Part shown: positions 1-6,814 of the stretch, piece after piece | Numbering within the stretch: the stretch's first letter is position 1 | Layout of the letters: every line of letters begins with the position of its first letter | Source: Actinomycetes bacterium | Lineage (GTDB): Bacteria; Actinomycetota; Acidimicrobiia; Acidimicrobiales; RAAP-2 | DNA length: 48,112 nt | Reading direction: 5' to 3' | NCBI GenBank assembly: GCA_021809495.1 | Contig: JAKAZI010000006.1 | Location: forward strand, 1 to 48,112 | Position numbers and translations under genes: made by a program | The notes under the pieces: generated by a model | What the model was told of the DNA's origin: nothing | What the model saw: the letters and a program-made list of their open reading frames with translations, nothing else | Database searches by the model: none

Positions 1-1
1 C

Positions 2-43
2 AAGGTCGATACGCGCACCGGCGAATACATCACGCGCGCCTAG
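2..43 (+). CDS. efp: Elongation factor P, C-terminal end (partial)
   Basis: The first 13 codons read KVDTRTGEYITRA followed by TAG. This matches the conserved C-terminal strand of elongation factor P (domain III, typically ending VxTxTGEYxxR). EF-P helps the ribosome through polyproline stretches. The gene starts outside the window. Its TAG stop shares its G with the GTG start of nusB, and efp-nusB is the usual actinobacterial pairing, which supports the call despite the short length. Confidence 0.75.
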   Translation, partial: KVDTRTGEYITRA

Positions 44-441
44 TGGACGATCTCGGCAGTCAACGTCATCGAGCCCGGGAACGGGCCCTCGAGATCCTCT
101 ACGAGGCCGCGATGAAGGGTCGCTCAACCGTTGAGATCCTGCCGAGGTTGACCCTCACCCCCGACCCCTACACGGTGCGCCTGGTGGAGTCGGTTGAGGC
201 CAACGAGGCACGCGCCCTCCAACTCATCGGTGACAACCTGGTCGACTGGACGATCGAGCGACTGGCGATGATCGACCGGCTCGTGATGATCCTCGCGATC
301 GCCGAACTCCTGCTCGCCGACCCGCCACCGACCGCGGTCGTGTTGAATGAGGCGGTGGAGCTCGCTCGCACCTTCTCCACGGAGGACTCGCCATCCTTCG
401 TCAACGGCGTGCTCGCGGCGTGCGTCGACGAACTCGGTTGA
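43..441 (+). CDS. nusB: Transcription antitermination factor NusB
   Basis: A 132-residue protein, the usual NusB length. NusB binds boxA RNA with ribosomal protein S10 and keeps RNA polymerase processive on rRNA operons. The N-terminus has the RxRALEILYEA segment of helix 1, and the C-terminus has the family signature NEAVELARTFSTEDSPSFVN followed by GVLA. GTG start overlaps the efp stop by one base, so the two are co-transcribed and probably translationally coupled. In Streptomyces nusB is followed closely by bldD and pyrR; here about 14 kb of oxidase genes separate nusB from pyrR. Confidence 0.96.
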   Translation: MDDLGSQRHRARERALEILYEAAMKGRSTVEILPRLTLTPDPYTVRLVESVEANEARALQLIGDNLVDWTIERLAMIDRLVMILAIAELLLADPPPTAVVLNEAVELARTFSTEDSPSFVNGVLAACVDELG

Positions 442-459
442 TCGACTGGACGGTTCATC

Positions 460-2196
460 ATGCCGGGAATGAGTCAGCGATCGATTGACCTGACCAACCC
501 CTTCGCCGTGTCGCTCTTTCGGCACGCGAGTCTGGTCACGATGTTGCTCTGGATTGGCGTCGCAGCCCTGGCGTTCATAGTCATCGCTGCGGCTAGCGGC
601 CGGATCACGCGATTCAACCTCTCGTCGGCGGGACTCGCCGAGCCCCTTTCGCGGACGTACCTGCGCGTGGGTATTGGCCTGCTGTGGTTGCTCGACGGCG
701 TCTTGCAGTTCCAAGCCTCGATGCCCCTCGGACTCGCGAACGCCGTCGTCGCCCCGATGTCGCGAAGCACGCCGGCGGCGCTGCGAACGCTGATCGGATA
801 CTTCGTCAATCTCTGGAATAGTCACCCGATCACCCTGGCCTCGGGGGTGGCGTGGCTGGAGATCGGACTCGGTCTGCTCCTGATCGTCTCTAACGGACTG
901 ACCGGCCGGGTCGCGGGATCGGTGTCGGCCCTCTGGGCGGCCCTGGTGTGGTTGGTGGGCGAGGGCGCTGGCGGGCTCTTCGTGCACGGGGCGACGATCC
1001 TGTTCGGTTGGCCGGGCGCGGCCCTGCTCTACGCGTACGCGGGCGTGTGGCTCGCGCTCGACTACGAGCGATTTCGAAATTCGTTCTCACTGGTCACGAG
1101 GCGCTCGCTCGCCGTGGTGTTGGCCCTCGCCGCCGTTGAACAGACGCTGCCCGCCGCGGGTTTTTGGCACGGCGGACCGACCAACGCCCTGACCCGGATG
1201 ACCAGCTACATGTCGGCGATCGAACAACCGCAGTGGCTCGCTTCATTGGTGCGCGGCGCCGGCTCGATCGCATCGACCATGGGCGGGGGCTTGAACGTCG
1301 TAATCCTGCTCTGGCTCGTTGTCAGCGCGCTGGGCCTGTGGCTCTCGGCGCCCCTGGCGCGCCGTTGGCCCGTCTACACAGTGGTGGCCGGGTGCGTGGT
1401 GCTCTGGCTCGTGGCACAGGACACGGGGCTCTTTGGAGGGCTATCCACCGACGTGAATACGTTGGCCCCCCTGGCGCTGGTGACCTGGAGTGTTGCGCCA
1501 CCGCGGAGCGGTGTTTCGTCCTCACGCCGAACGCTCTATCGAGACGTACGCAACAGCGCGGGATCCGTAGTCGCCGCTTTCGCGGCGGCGATGGTGGTCG
1601 TGGCGAGCGTGGCCATGGGTGTTGCCGTCGCGACGGGCACCGAGACCACGCTCTTCATCGCCCAGAACGGCCCGGCGAAGGCCGTCAATGCGCCGGCCGT
1701 GCCGTTCACGCTGACCGATCAGTTCTCGCGTGCCTACACCCTGGGCGAGCATCGCGGACGAGTCACCCTGCTGACGTTCCTCGACCCGAACTGCTCGGCG
1801 AGCTGTCCACCGGTCGCGAGCCAGATCGCTCAGGTTCGCCACGACTTCGCCGCCAACGCCAAGCTGGACATCGTTGCGGTCGCGGTCGACCCGTATCACG
1901 AATCGCTCCGCGACGTTCGCCGCTACATCGATACCCAGGGGCTCGCGCGGGTGGCGAACTTCTATTTCGTGACCGGACCGCGGGTGGCGCTACGCAGGGT
2001 GTGGCGTGACTACGGGGTCAGTGTCGTGATGACGCCGTCCGAGGCGGTGAGCGTGCACTCGAACGTCATGTTCATCGTCGCCGCCAACGGCCACCTTCAT
2101 TGGATAATCCCTGATAATCCGCTTTCGAGTCGCGCAGGGATCGCGTCCGCGGTCTCAGAGTTGCGAGACCTCCTCGTCTACGAAGGCGTTCACTGA
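460..2196 (+). CDS. Polytopic membrane protein fused to a C-terminal Sco/SenC copper-chaperone domain
   Basis: 578 residues in two parts. Residues 1-400 are hydrophobic with roughly eight to nine membrane segments (about 24-45, 69-85, 125-145, 150-168, 178-200, 213-230, 278-297, 304-320, 368-390). This part loosely recalls DoxX/DoxD-like proteins (LLWLLDGVLQ; WLVGEGAGGLF), a weak resemblance. Residues 410-575 are a Sco/SenC thioredoxin-fold domain with the copper motif CSASCP (C445, C449), the VDP turn at 477-479 and the distal ligand H533 in VHSNVMFIV. Sco proteins deliver copper to the CuA site of oxidase subunit II, which fits coxB downstream. It starts 18 bases after nusB; ATG 469 is an alternative start. 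The fusion is unusual. The Sco call is firm, the N-terminal role unknown. Confidence 0.85.
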   Translation: MPGMSQRSIDLTNPFAVSLFRHASLVTMLLWIGVAALAFIVIAAASGRITRFNLSSAGLAEPLSRTYLRVGIGLLWLLDGVLQFQASMPLGLANAVVAPMSRSTPAALRTLIGYFVNLWNSHPITLASGVAWLEIGLGLLLIVSNGLTGRVAGSVSALWAALVWLVGEGAGGLFVHGATILFGWPGAALLYAYAGVWLALDYERFRNSFSLVTRRSLAVVLALAAVEQTLPAAGFWHGGPTNALTRMTSYMSAIEQPQWLASLVRGAGSIASTMGGGLNVVILLWLVVSALGLWLSAPLARRWPVYTVVAGCVVLWLVAQDTGLFGGLSTDVNTLAPLALVTWSVAPPRSGVSSSRRTLYRDVRNSAGSVVAAFAAAMVVVASVAMGVAVATGTETTLFIAQNGPAKAVNAPAVPFTLTDQFSRAYTLGEHRGRVTLLTFLDPNCSASCPPVASQIAQVRHDFAANAKLDIVAVAVDPYHESLRDVRRYIDTQGLARVANFYFVTGPRVALRRVWRDYGVSVVMTPSEAVSVHSNVMFIVAANGHLHWIIPDNPLSSRAGIASAVSELRDLLVYEGVH

Positions 2197-2230
2197 CGAC
2201 CTCACAGCGTGTGTCCTATTTGGACCCACC

Positions 2231-2430
2231 GGTTCGCCTTGACCAACTGAACCAAGGGGCCCAGCGGTGCTTGCTCGCCGTCCGACTTCCCAGATGATGC
2301 CTCATCTGAGTCCTCGGTTCCGACCCAGGGCCCTCATCACAGAGTCGTGATGGCTGTGCGGGTGACGATCGGCTCTTCCCGCGTGCTTCGCGGTGCAGAT
2401 CCCCGTGGGATCAGGCGGTCGAGCGAAGCG
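2231..2430 (-). ncRNA. Candidate omega RNA (guide RNA) of TnpB
   Basis: TnpB nucleases use an RNA made from the 3' end of their own gene plus the element's right end, with the guide lying just outside the element. The roughly 180 bases after the tnpB stop contain two perfect short stems (2335-2352 and 2291-2308) and a weaker one (2231-2235 with 2249-2253). That is compatible with a structured guide RNA. The limits and the guide are not determined; this rests on position and structure only. Confidence 0.3.
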
Positions 2431-3808
2431 CAACGCGCGTTGGTCCCAACGGTGTCACGGTCGAAGGCTTGTTGGGTTGCCAACGGGCCAGGTTGATGGC
2501 CGCGTTGAGGTCGCGGTCGAGCACCAGCCCGCAGGTCCCACAGGAGTAGGTCCGCGTCGACAGGTCGAGGTCGTTCTTGAGCCCGCCGCAGCCCGAGCAC
2601 GTCTTGGAACTCGGAAAGAACCTGTCCGCCACCCGCACTTCGACCCCGTGCCAGCGGGCCTTGTAGAGGATCTGACGCGATAGCTCTCCCATCGCGGCGT
2701 CCGAGATGGACCTCGCCAGGTGTCGGTTCCTCACCATCCCCGCCACGTTGAGGTCCTCGATCACGAGGACCTGTGCTCGGTCCACCAGGGTCTTCGAGTC
2801 TTGGTGGACGAGATGTCGCCGCGCGTTGGCGACCTTTCGATGTCGTTTGGCGAGTCGGGCCCTCGCTCGTTGGCGGCCTTTGGACCCCGGTGTGGTTCTG
2901 GCCAGGGCCTGGTTGGCCGCCTTGAGCGCGGCTTGCGCTTGCTTCAGTGTTGTCACCCCCTCGAAGCTCTCGAAGGGAACACCGTTGGCGTCCGCGGCGA
3001 CAGCAAGGGAGGTAATCCCTCGGTCGACGCCGACGGGAACGGCGTGACGGTTGGAACGGCTGCGCTCGGCCTGGTGCAGCTCGGCGGCCACGCCGGTCAG
3101 TGACACCGTCCAACGACCCGCGCGCTGGGTCAGCGTCGCGGAGTAGATGTGGAAGCGCCCGGCATCGATCATGCGGCGGACCTTGCGGGTGGGGCCGAAG
3201 AGTTTCACCGGTCCGAACTTGGGCAGTCGCAGGTGCGAAGGATCGCTGAAGCGGATGGGCTGGCTGGTGGGCGGACGACCTGGCGTCGCGCGGTTGCGCA
3301 ATCGGAAGCTCGGGGTCACCTTGTCCTTCGCCTGGAAGCGCGGGAACCCGACGGGTGTTCCGCTGCGCTCCCCACGTCGTGACGCCGAGAAGTTCTCGAG
3401 GGCCCGGGCCGCGTCCACGCTGGCGCACTCGAAGACGTCGTTGGGCAGTTCGTGGCGCCAGGCCAGGCCGCGACTGCCATCTTCGTTGACCGGTGAGTCA
3501 TCAGACTCCCCGTTCTTCCAGGCGTTGAACTCGTTGATGAAGGAGAAGGCCGCCCAGGACAGCGATGAGGTTGCAGGTTCGCCAGATTCACCGCTCTCCG
3601 AGAGAGCATCTCGCTCGGCCGACCTAGCGTCCAGGTTGGCCATGACCCGTGCCAAGTGGTGGTTCAGTGTGAAACGACGAGCGCCGGCGCACTTGGCGAG
3701 GAGAATCCTCTGCTCGACGTTCGGGTCGAGGGCGAACTGGAACGTGACGGCCCGCGAAAGTGCCTGACCGGTGTGAGAGATGAGCGGTGTTGTCGGTCTT
3801 TGGGCCAT
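2411..3808 (-). CDS. tnpB: TnpB, RNA-guided nuclease (IS605 OrfB family)
   Basis: 465 residues. The RuvC-like catalytic residues are all in place: D262 in VGVDRGI, E351 in LVIEDLNVAG, and D431/D433 in LDRDLNAAINLA. A zinc finger lies between motifs II and III, with C404 and C407 in TCSGCG and C423 and C426 in SCGTCG. The N-terminal helix-turn-helix region has the family's FALDPNVEQ and CAGARRFTLNHHL. TnpB cuts DNA beside a short element-specific motif, guided by omega RNA, and favours retention of its element. The frame is open with no truncation, so it may be active. The start is uncertain: homologues often begin near residue 20 (AVTFQFALDP), and no Shine-Dalgarno is obvious upstream of ATG 3808. 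It is unrelated to its neighbours. Confidence 0.9.
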   Translation of the reverse strand: MAQRPTTPLISHTGQALSRAVTFQFALDPNVEQRILLAKCAGARRFTLNHHLARVMANLDARSAERDALSESGESGEPATSSLSWAAFSFINEFNAWKNGESDDSPVNEDGSRGLAWRHELPNDVFECASVDAARALENFSASRRGERSGTPVGFPRFQAKDKVTPSFRLRNRATPGRPPTSQPIRFSDPSHLRLPKFGPVKLFGPTRKVRRMIDAGRFHIYSATLTQRAGRWTVSLTGVAAELHQAERSRSNRHAVPVGVDRGITSLAVAADANGVPFESFEGVTTLKQAQAALKAANQALARTTPGSKGRQRARARLAKRHRKVANARRHLVHQDSKTLVDRAQVLVIEDLNVAGMVRNRHLARSISDAAMGELSRQILYKARWHGVEVRVADRFFPSSKTCSGCGGLKNDLDLSTRTYSCGTCGLVLDRDLNAAINLARWQPNKPSTVTPLGPTRVALRSTA

Positions 3809-3937
3809 CCAAACCAGTCTTCAGCCTGGTAGTGACACGCCACTTGGCGATGCTGAGTTGGCGGCGGCGGTTTCGTATCCCTTCCCCAGCAGAAGAGGGG
3901 CATTTCGCCGTACACACTTGATCAGAGGGTGAGTACG

Positions 3938-4699
3938 ATGACCACCGCAGCGCCCGGACTCTCGACCAGAATGGACGACATGCGCGAGTACCAACAGTTC
4001 GCCCAGTTCTACGACGCCTTGATGGGCGACGGTTCATCGCGAAGCGCACGGATTCTCGAGGCAATTGACCACTTCAACGTCGATGCCACGTCGCTCCTAG
4101 AACTCGGATGCGGCACCGGTTCGGTGCTAGAGGGTCTGGCTTCGATCCCACGGTTGGTAGGGCTTGACACTTCTGCGCAGATGCTGAGTGCCGCTACCGC
4201 CAAAGTACCGAGCGCCGAACTTGTGCTTGGCGACATGACCAACGTCAATCTTGGGACCACGTTCGACGTCGTCGCTTGCGTCTTTGACACGGTGAATCAC
4301 TTGGTGAACTATGAGTCCTGGGAGTCATTGTTCGCGGGCGTCGCACGACATCTGAGGCCCGGGGGTCTGTTCATCTTCGATCTCAACACGATTGGTCGAC
4401 TGCACCAACTCGTCGCCAGTCCTCCGTGGGTCCACGACTTCGACGGCAACACGCTGATCATGGATGTAAGGAGCGATGGCGATGAGGTCACCCTTTGGGA
4501 CATCAGGGTTTTTGCGCCTGCAGGCAATGGAGGGTTCAGGCTGCATCAGGAGAACATCCGCGAGCTCGGCGTGGCGCTCGATACGGTCCGGACCACTCTC
4601 GCCACTGATTTCCACTTGCTCCGCGAAGAGGACGACTCGGGAGGTCCCCCGTCCGACGAGTCCTCTCGTGCCTACTTCGTTTATCAACGCCTAGCCTGA
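3938..4699 (+). CDS. Class I SAM-dependent methyltransferase
   Basis: About 253 residues with a standard Rossmann methyltransferase core: motif I LLELGCGTGSV, an acidic residue after strand 2 in VGLDTSAQML, LGDMTNV (motif II region), and LRPGGLFIFDLN (post-motif III). A YDALM segment near the N-terminus is typical of small-molecule methyltransferases. The substrate cannot be read from sequence. ATG 3938 is preferred because AGAGGG (3924-3929) sits 8 bases upstream; GTG 3929 is in the same frame but overlaps that site. It lies between tnpB and a transposase and looks less GC-rich than flanking genes, so horizontal acquisition is likely. A 6-bp hairpin follows the stop. Confidence 0.85.
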   Translation: MTTAAPGLSTRMDDMREYQQFAQFYDALMGDGSSRSARILEAIDHFNVDATSLLELGCGTGSVLEGLASIPRLVGLDTSAQMLSAATAKVPSAELVLGDMTNVNLGTTFDVVACVFDTVNHLVNYESWESLFAGVARHLRPGGLFIFDLNTIGRLHQLVASPPWVHDFDGNTLIMDVRSDGDEVTLWDIRVFAPAGNGGFRLHQENIRELGVALDTVRTTLATDFHLLREEDDSGGPPSDESSRAYFVYQRLA

Positions 4700-4711
4700 T
4701 CCGGGCAAGCC

Positions 4712-4729
4712 CAGCCAGCGTCTTGGCTG
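4712..4729 (+). terminator. Hairpin after the methyltransferase gene
   Basis: CAGCCA (4712-4717), loop GCGTCT, TGGCTG (4724-4729): a perfect 6-bp stem 12 bases after the methyltransferase stop. There is no T run, so it is at best an atypical terminator. Its right arm may also be the outer end of the adjacent IS5-type element. Confidence 0.35.
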
Positions 4730-5695
4730 AAGTAGAACGGCACTTGTGGATTGGATGCCGCAGTCCTTTGCGCGGCGAGAAGCCCCGTAGTTCATGCGAT
4801 TCGTTCCGATGCGGCGCAGAACCGCCGCCGACTCAGCACAGCGCTCGAAGGACCTCACTGATAGAGGCAATGTGCAACCACCCTGTGGCCGAGTCCACGG
4901 TGTTCTCGAAGCTGCGCGCCAGGCGTCGCCGTCGTACGAAGTGGCCGTGGGCGACCTCGACCCGCCAGGCGTGATGGATGGGTCGAAAGACTTTGGCACC
5001 GTGCTCGTTGCGCGGTGGCTGGTCCCATCCAACCCGGCGAACCTCGTAGTTGAACCTGGCCGACAGCCGCGTGGCGGAAGACGGCGCCGTGCCACGGTCC
5101 ATGAGCACGAGTTCCAGTCGTTCGTCAGCGACGCAACGGGCGAGGTCGTCGAGAATCTGTTCGACGGCGCTCGCTTCGGACGTTGAAGCCGGGACGACTC
5201 TCACGCAGAGCGGCAGCCCAGTGACGTCCACGCAGACGATGCGCTTGGCGCCGTTGGTCCGGCCGAAGTGTCCGCCCTGGTTATGGAAGGTGGAGCCCCC
5301 GTTCGAGGCGCCTCGTGTCAAGTGGGTGTCGATTACCACCATCGAAGGCAGGGGTTCCTTGCGGCCGAGGGCGATCCGTGACGAAGCGTGCAGCGCTGTG
5401 AGAACCCTGGTCCACGTTCCGTTCCTTGACCAACGGCGAAACTGGGACCAAACCCGAGTCCACGGACCGAACTCGTTTGGCAGGTATCTCCACTGACACC
5501 CAGTGTGCGAGATGTAGAGCATCGCATCGACGACGTGGCGCAAGTCATCACCGTGTTTCGGCCCTCGTTTGGAGGGAACCAGCAGGAGGGGTTCCAGCAC
5601 GTTCCACTGGGAGTCGGTCAGATCGCTTGAATAGATCACGACTTGACGGTGACGATTGCGGCTCATGGCGCACTCGCCAAATAGAACACAGCCTC
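4724..5695 (-). mobile_element. IS5-family insertion sequence; ends only weakly supported
   Basis: One transposase gene fills most of about 970 bp, a normal size for IS5-family elements. Reading inward, both putative ends begin GGCTG (4725-4729 on plus; 5689-5693 on minus) but then diverge, so inverted repeats are poor or eroded. No target duplication was identified. The right end falls directly beside the stop codon of the small membrane gene at 5696, suggesting insertion at or into that gene's 3' end. Confidence 0.5.
4833..5666 (-). CDS. IS5-family DDE transposase
   Basis: 277 residues, ATG start, one open frame. The N-terminal domain (about 12-80) has the family's LTDSQWNVLEPLL, KRGPKHGDDLRHVVDAML and GCQWRYLPNEFGPW. 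Candidate DDE residues are D in VVIDTHLTRG, D in LVLMDRGTAPS and E in WRVEVAHGHF. In relatives the last block usually reads W-V-V-E-R-T-F-A-W-L, followed by a CRRL motif; here RTFAWL is replaced while E and the RRRRLARSFE stretch remain. It catalyses cut-and-paste movement of its element. Whether it is still active is unclear given the altered block and weak terminal repeats. Confidence 0.88.
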   Translation of the reverse strand: MSRNRHRQVVIYSSDLTDSQWNVLEPLLLVPSKRGPKHGDDLRHVVDAMLYISHTGCQWRYLPNEFGPWTRVWSQFRRWSRNGTWTRVLTALHASSRIALGRKEPLPSMVVIDTHLTRGASNGGSTFHNQGGHFGRTNGAKRIVCVDVTGLPLCVRVVPASTSEASAVEQILDDLARCVADERLELVLMDRGTAPSSATRLSARFNYEVRRVGWDQPPRNEHGAKVFRPIHHAWRVEVAHGHFVRRRRLARSFENTVDSATGWLHIASISEVLRALC

Positions 5696-6031
5696 TCAGG
5701 GCGACGGCGCAGTGTCGCCGTGGCGATCATCGTCGTGGACCGAACGGAGGTATTCGTTGTACGCCGCGAGGGAGTCGTCAGGCTCGTCGCGAGGAGTCGA
5801 TGACTCGCTCGCGACGCGCTGGGAGGATTCGCGGCGTTCATCGCTGAGAAGTTTCTTCCACACGTACACGGCGTATCCAGCGAAAATCGGCCACTCGAAA
5901 ACATAGGCCCAGGACAAGCGATTCCCGCCCATCGCCCGACGAATTTCGACGTAGAACGCCGAGAAACAGATGGCTTCTGCGAGCACGAGACCCATATGAA
6001 TTACAAGAGGATTCTTAGTCTCGCGCTTCAC
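5696..6031 (-). CDS. Small membrane protein, paralogue of the gene at 12968
   Basis: About 111 residues with two membrane segments near the N-terminus (LVIHMGLVLAEAICFSAFY and YVFEWPIFAGYAVYVW) and a polar, acidic C-terminal tail. The motif GGNRLSWAYVFEWPIFAGYAVYVW (split here around its centre) closely matches GGNTLSWAYVFEWPLLAVFA in the gene at 12968. The family seems restricted to actinobacteria and its function is unknown to me. A TACAGT -10 element on the minus strand (6045-6040) makes TTG 6034 or GTG 6031 the likely leaderless start; ATG 5995 is a shorter alternative. It is divergent from the cupredoxin gene. The IS5-type element abuts its stop codon, so its natural C-terminus may have been altered. 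Confidence 0.7.
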   Translation of the reverse strand: MKRETKNPLVIHMGLVLAEAICFSAFYVEIRRAMGGNRLSWAYVFEWPIFAGYAVYVWKKLLSDERRESSQRVASESSTPRDEPDDSLAAYNEYLRSVHDDDRHGDTAPSP

Positions 6032-6039
6032 CAACACCA

Positions 6040-6045
6040 ACTGTA
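6040..6045 (-). promoter_or_regulatory. -10 element for the small membrane gene (5696-6031)
   Basis: TACAGT on the minus strand, 5 bases before TTG 6034 and 8 before GTG 6031. The paralogue at 12968 has the identical hexamer 6 bases before its ATG. No clear -35 was seen. Confidence 0.45.
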
Positions 6046-6059
6046 TAAAAGTCGGGAAT

Positions 6060-6065
6060 TACTCT
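6060..6065 (+). promoter_or_regulatory. -10 element of the cupredoxin-coxBAC operon
   Basis: TACTCT, 42 bases before ATG 6108. With transcription starting about 6 bases downstream, this leaves a leader of roughly 36 bases that includes the Shine-Dalgarno GAGGAG at 6096-6101. The same hexamer precedes pyrR. No confident -35. Confidence 0.4.
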
Positions 6066-6107
6066 CTGTCTGTCGATACGTCTACGTCGATTCATGAGGA
6101 GTGCGGT

Positions 6108-6791
6108 ATGTCGATTCGCGGAAGATTAGCCATCGTAGTCGTGCTGTTCCTGGTCGCGGTCGGCCTCATCGTGTGGAGCGTTGCCTCGTTCCTCACTCCG
6201 GGTACGCCAGGCGGCGTGATGAACTTCACCAACACCCAAGCGGCGGGTCAGCCGGTCGACCTCACGGTGCAGAGCGTCGGGGCGATTGGGTTCGGGCCGC
6301 ACCCGACCTGGGTCTCGTACCTCGTTAAGGACCCCCACACCCACCGGTGGGTCCAGGACACCACCTGGCAGCTGCCGGCCCACACCGTCGTGCACATGAC
6401 GGTTCTGCAGTACGACACCGGCAGTCCGCTGCGCAATCAACAGTGGGGACAGGTCGTCGGTACGCTAACCGGCACCGCCAACCTGAACGGCCACCCGTTC
6501 AGCGTCTACGACTCCAATACGGGTAACGGGGTTGGACACACCTTCGCCGTTCCCGCCCTCGGCTTGAGTGTGCCGATGATTGGGGTGGCCGCCAACGCCC
6601 AGGTCTGCGGTTCGAGTCCGTGCCAGACCAGCTCACCGCACAACACGATCACGTTCAGCTTCAAGACTCCCGGAGCGGGCAGTTACTCCTGGCAGTGCTT
6701 CGTCCCGTGCGGACTCGGCTATCTGTACGGCAATGGAGGACCGATGGCGACCCAGAACTACATGGGCGGATTCCTGGAAGTGGTGCGATAA
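6108..6791 (+). CDS. Membrane-anchored cupredoxin-like protein, AcoP-like by position
   Basis: 227 residues: an uncleaved N-terminal anchor (about 7-29), then an extracytoplasmic beta-rich domain. Candidate copper ligands are H144 (GHTFAVP), C197 and C201 (WQCFVPCG), and M213 or M219. The block C-x3-C-G-x2-Y resembles the CuA loop of oxidase subunit II (C-x3-C-G-x2-H-x2-M) with His replaced by Tyr, so a normal CuA or type 1 site is incomplete. C167 and C172 may form a disulphide. It lies directly before coxB, as acoP does in the Acidithiobacillus ferrooxidans rus operon, where AcoP is a cupredoxin associated with the aa3 oxidase. Inferred role: electron donor or accessory subunit. GAGGAG lies 6 bases before the ATG. 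Confidence 0.75.
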   Translation: MSIRGRLAIVVVLFLVAVGLIVWSVASFLTPGTPGGVMNFTNTQAAGQPVDLTVQSVGAIGFGPHPTWVSYLVKDPHTHRWVQDTTWQLPAHTVVHMTVLQYDTGSPLRNQQWGQVVGTLTGTANLNGHPFSVYDSNTGNGVGHTFAVPALGLSVPMIGVAANAQVCGSSPCQTSSPHNTITFSFKTPGAGSYSWQCFVPCGLGYLYGNGGPMATQNYMGGFLEVVR

Positions 6792-6814
6792 CTATGACAG
6801 CGGAGAATGCAGCC

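Larger units (their letters stand above)
2217..3905 (-). mobile_element. IS200/IS605-type (IS1341-like) element carrying only tnpB; ends unresolved
   Basis: The tnpB gene is flanked by non-coding DNA with small hairpins on both sides, as expected of the subterminal hairpins of this family, which has no inverted repeats. Left-end side (high coordinates): an imperfect hairpin near 3879-3900. Right-end side: stems at 2291-2297/2302-2308 (7 bp, 4-base loop) and 2335-2340/2347-2352 (6 bp, 6-base loop). No tnpA (Y1 transposase) is present, so the element would need one in trans. The boundaries given are estimates. Confidence 0.45.
2197..5695. other. Mobile island splitting the oxidase block
   Basis: Between the Sco-fusion gene and the small membrane gene at 5696-6031 lie a TnpB gene, a methyltransferase gene and an IS5-type transposase gene. 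None belongs to the oxidase or pyrimidine neighbourhood. By eye the methyltransferase and the spacers around it are less GC-rich and use more A/T-ending codons than the flanking genes. Inference: at least two insertions, possibly with the methyltransferase carried in, interrupt what was a contiguous oxidase cluster. Exact junctions were not found. Confidence 0.6.

Noticed and set aside
3880-3935. A defined left-end cleavage motif (TAM) for TnpB, for example TTGAT at 3918-3922
   Set aside because: TTGAT is present on the plus strand but the gene is on the minus strand, and the end of the element cannot be fixed without related copies.
4724-5693. Convincing terminal inverted repeats for the IS5-type element
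   Set aside because: Only GGCTG is shared at the two putative ends; the alignment beyond it is about what chance would give. The edges are therefore marked as weak.
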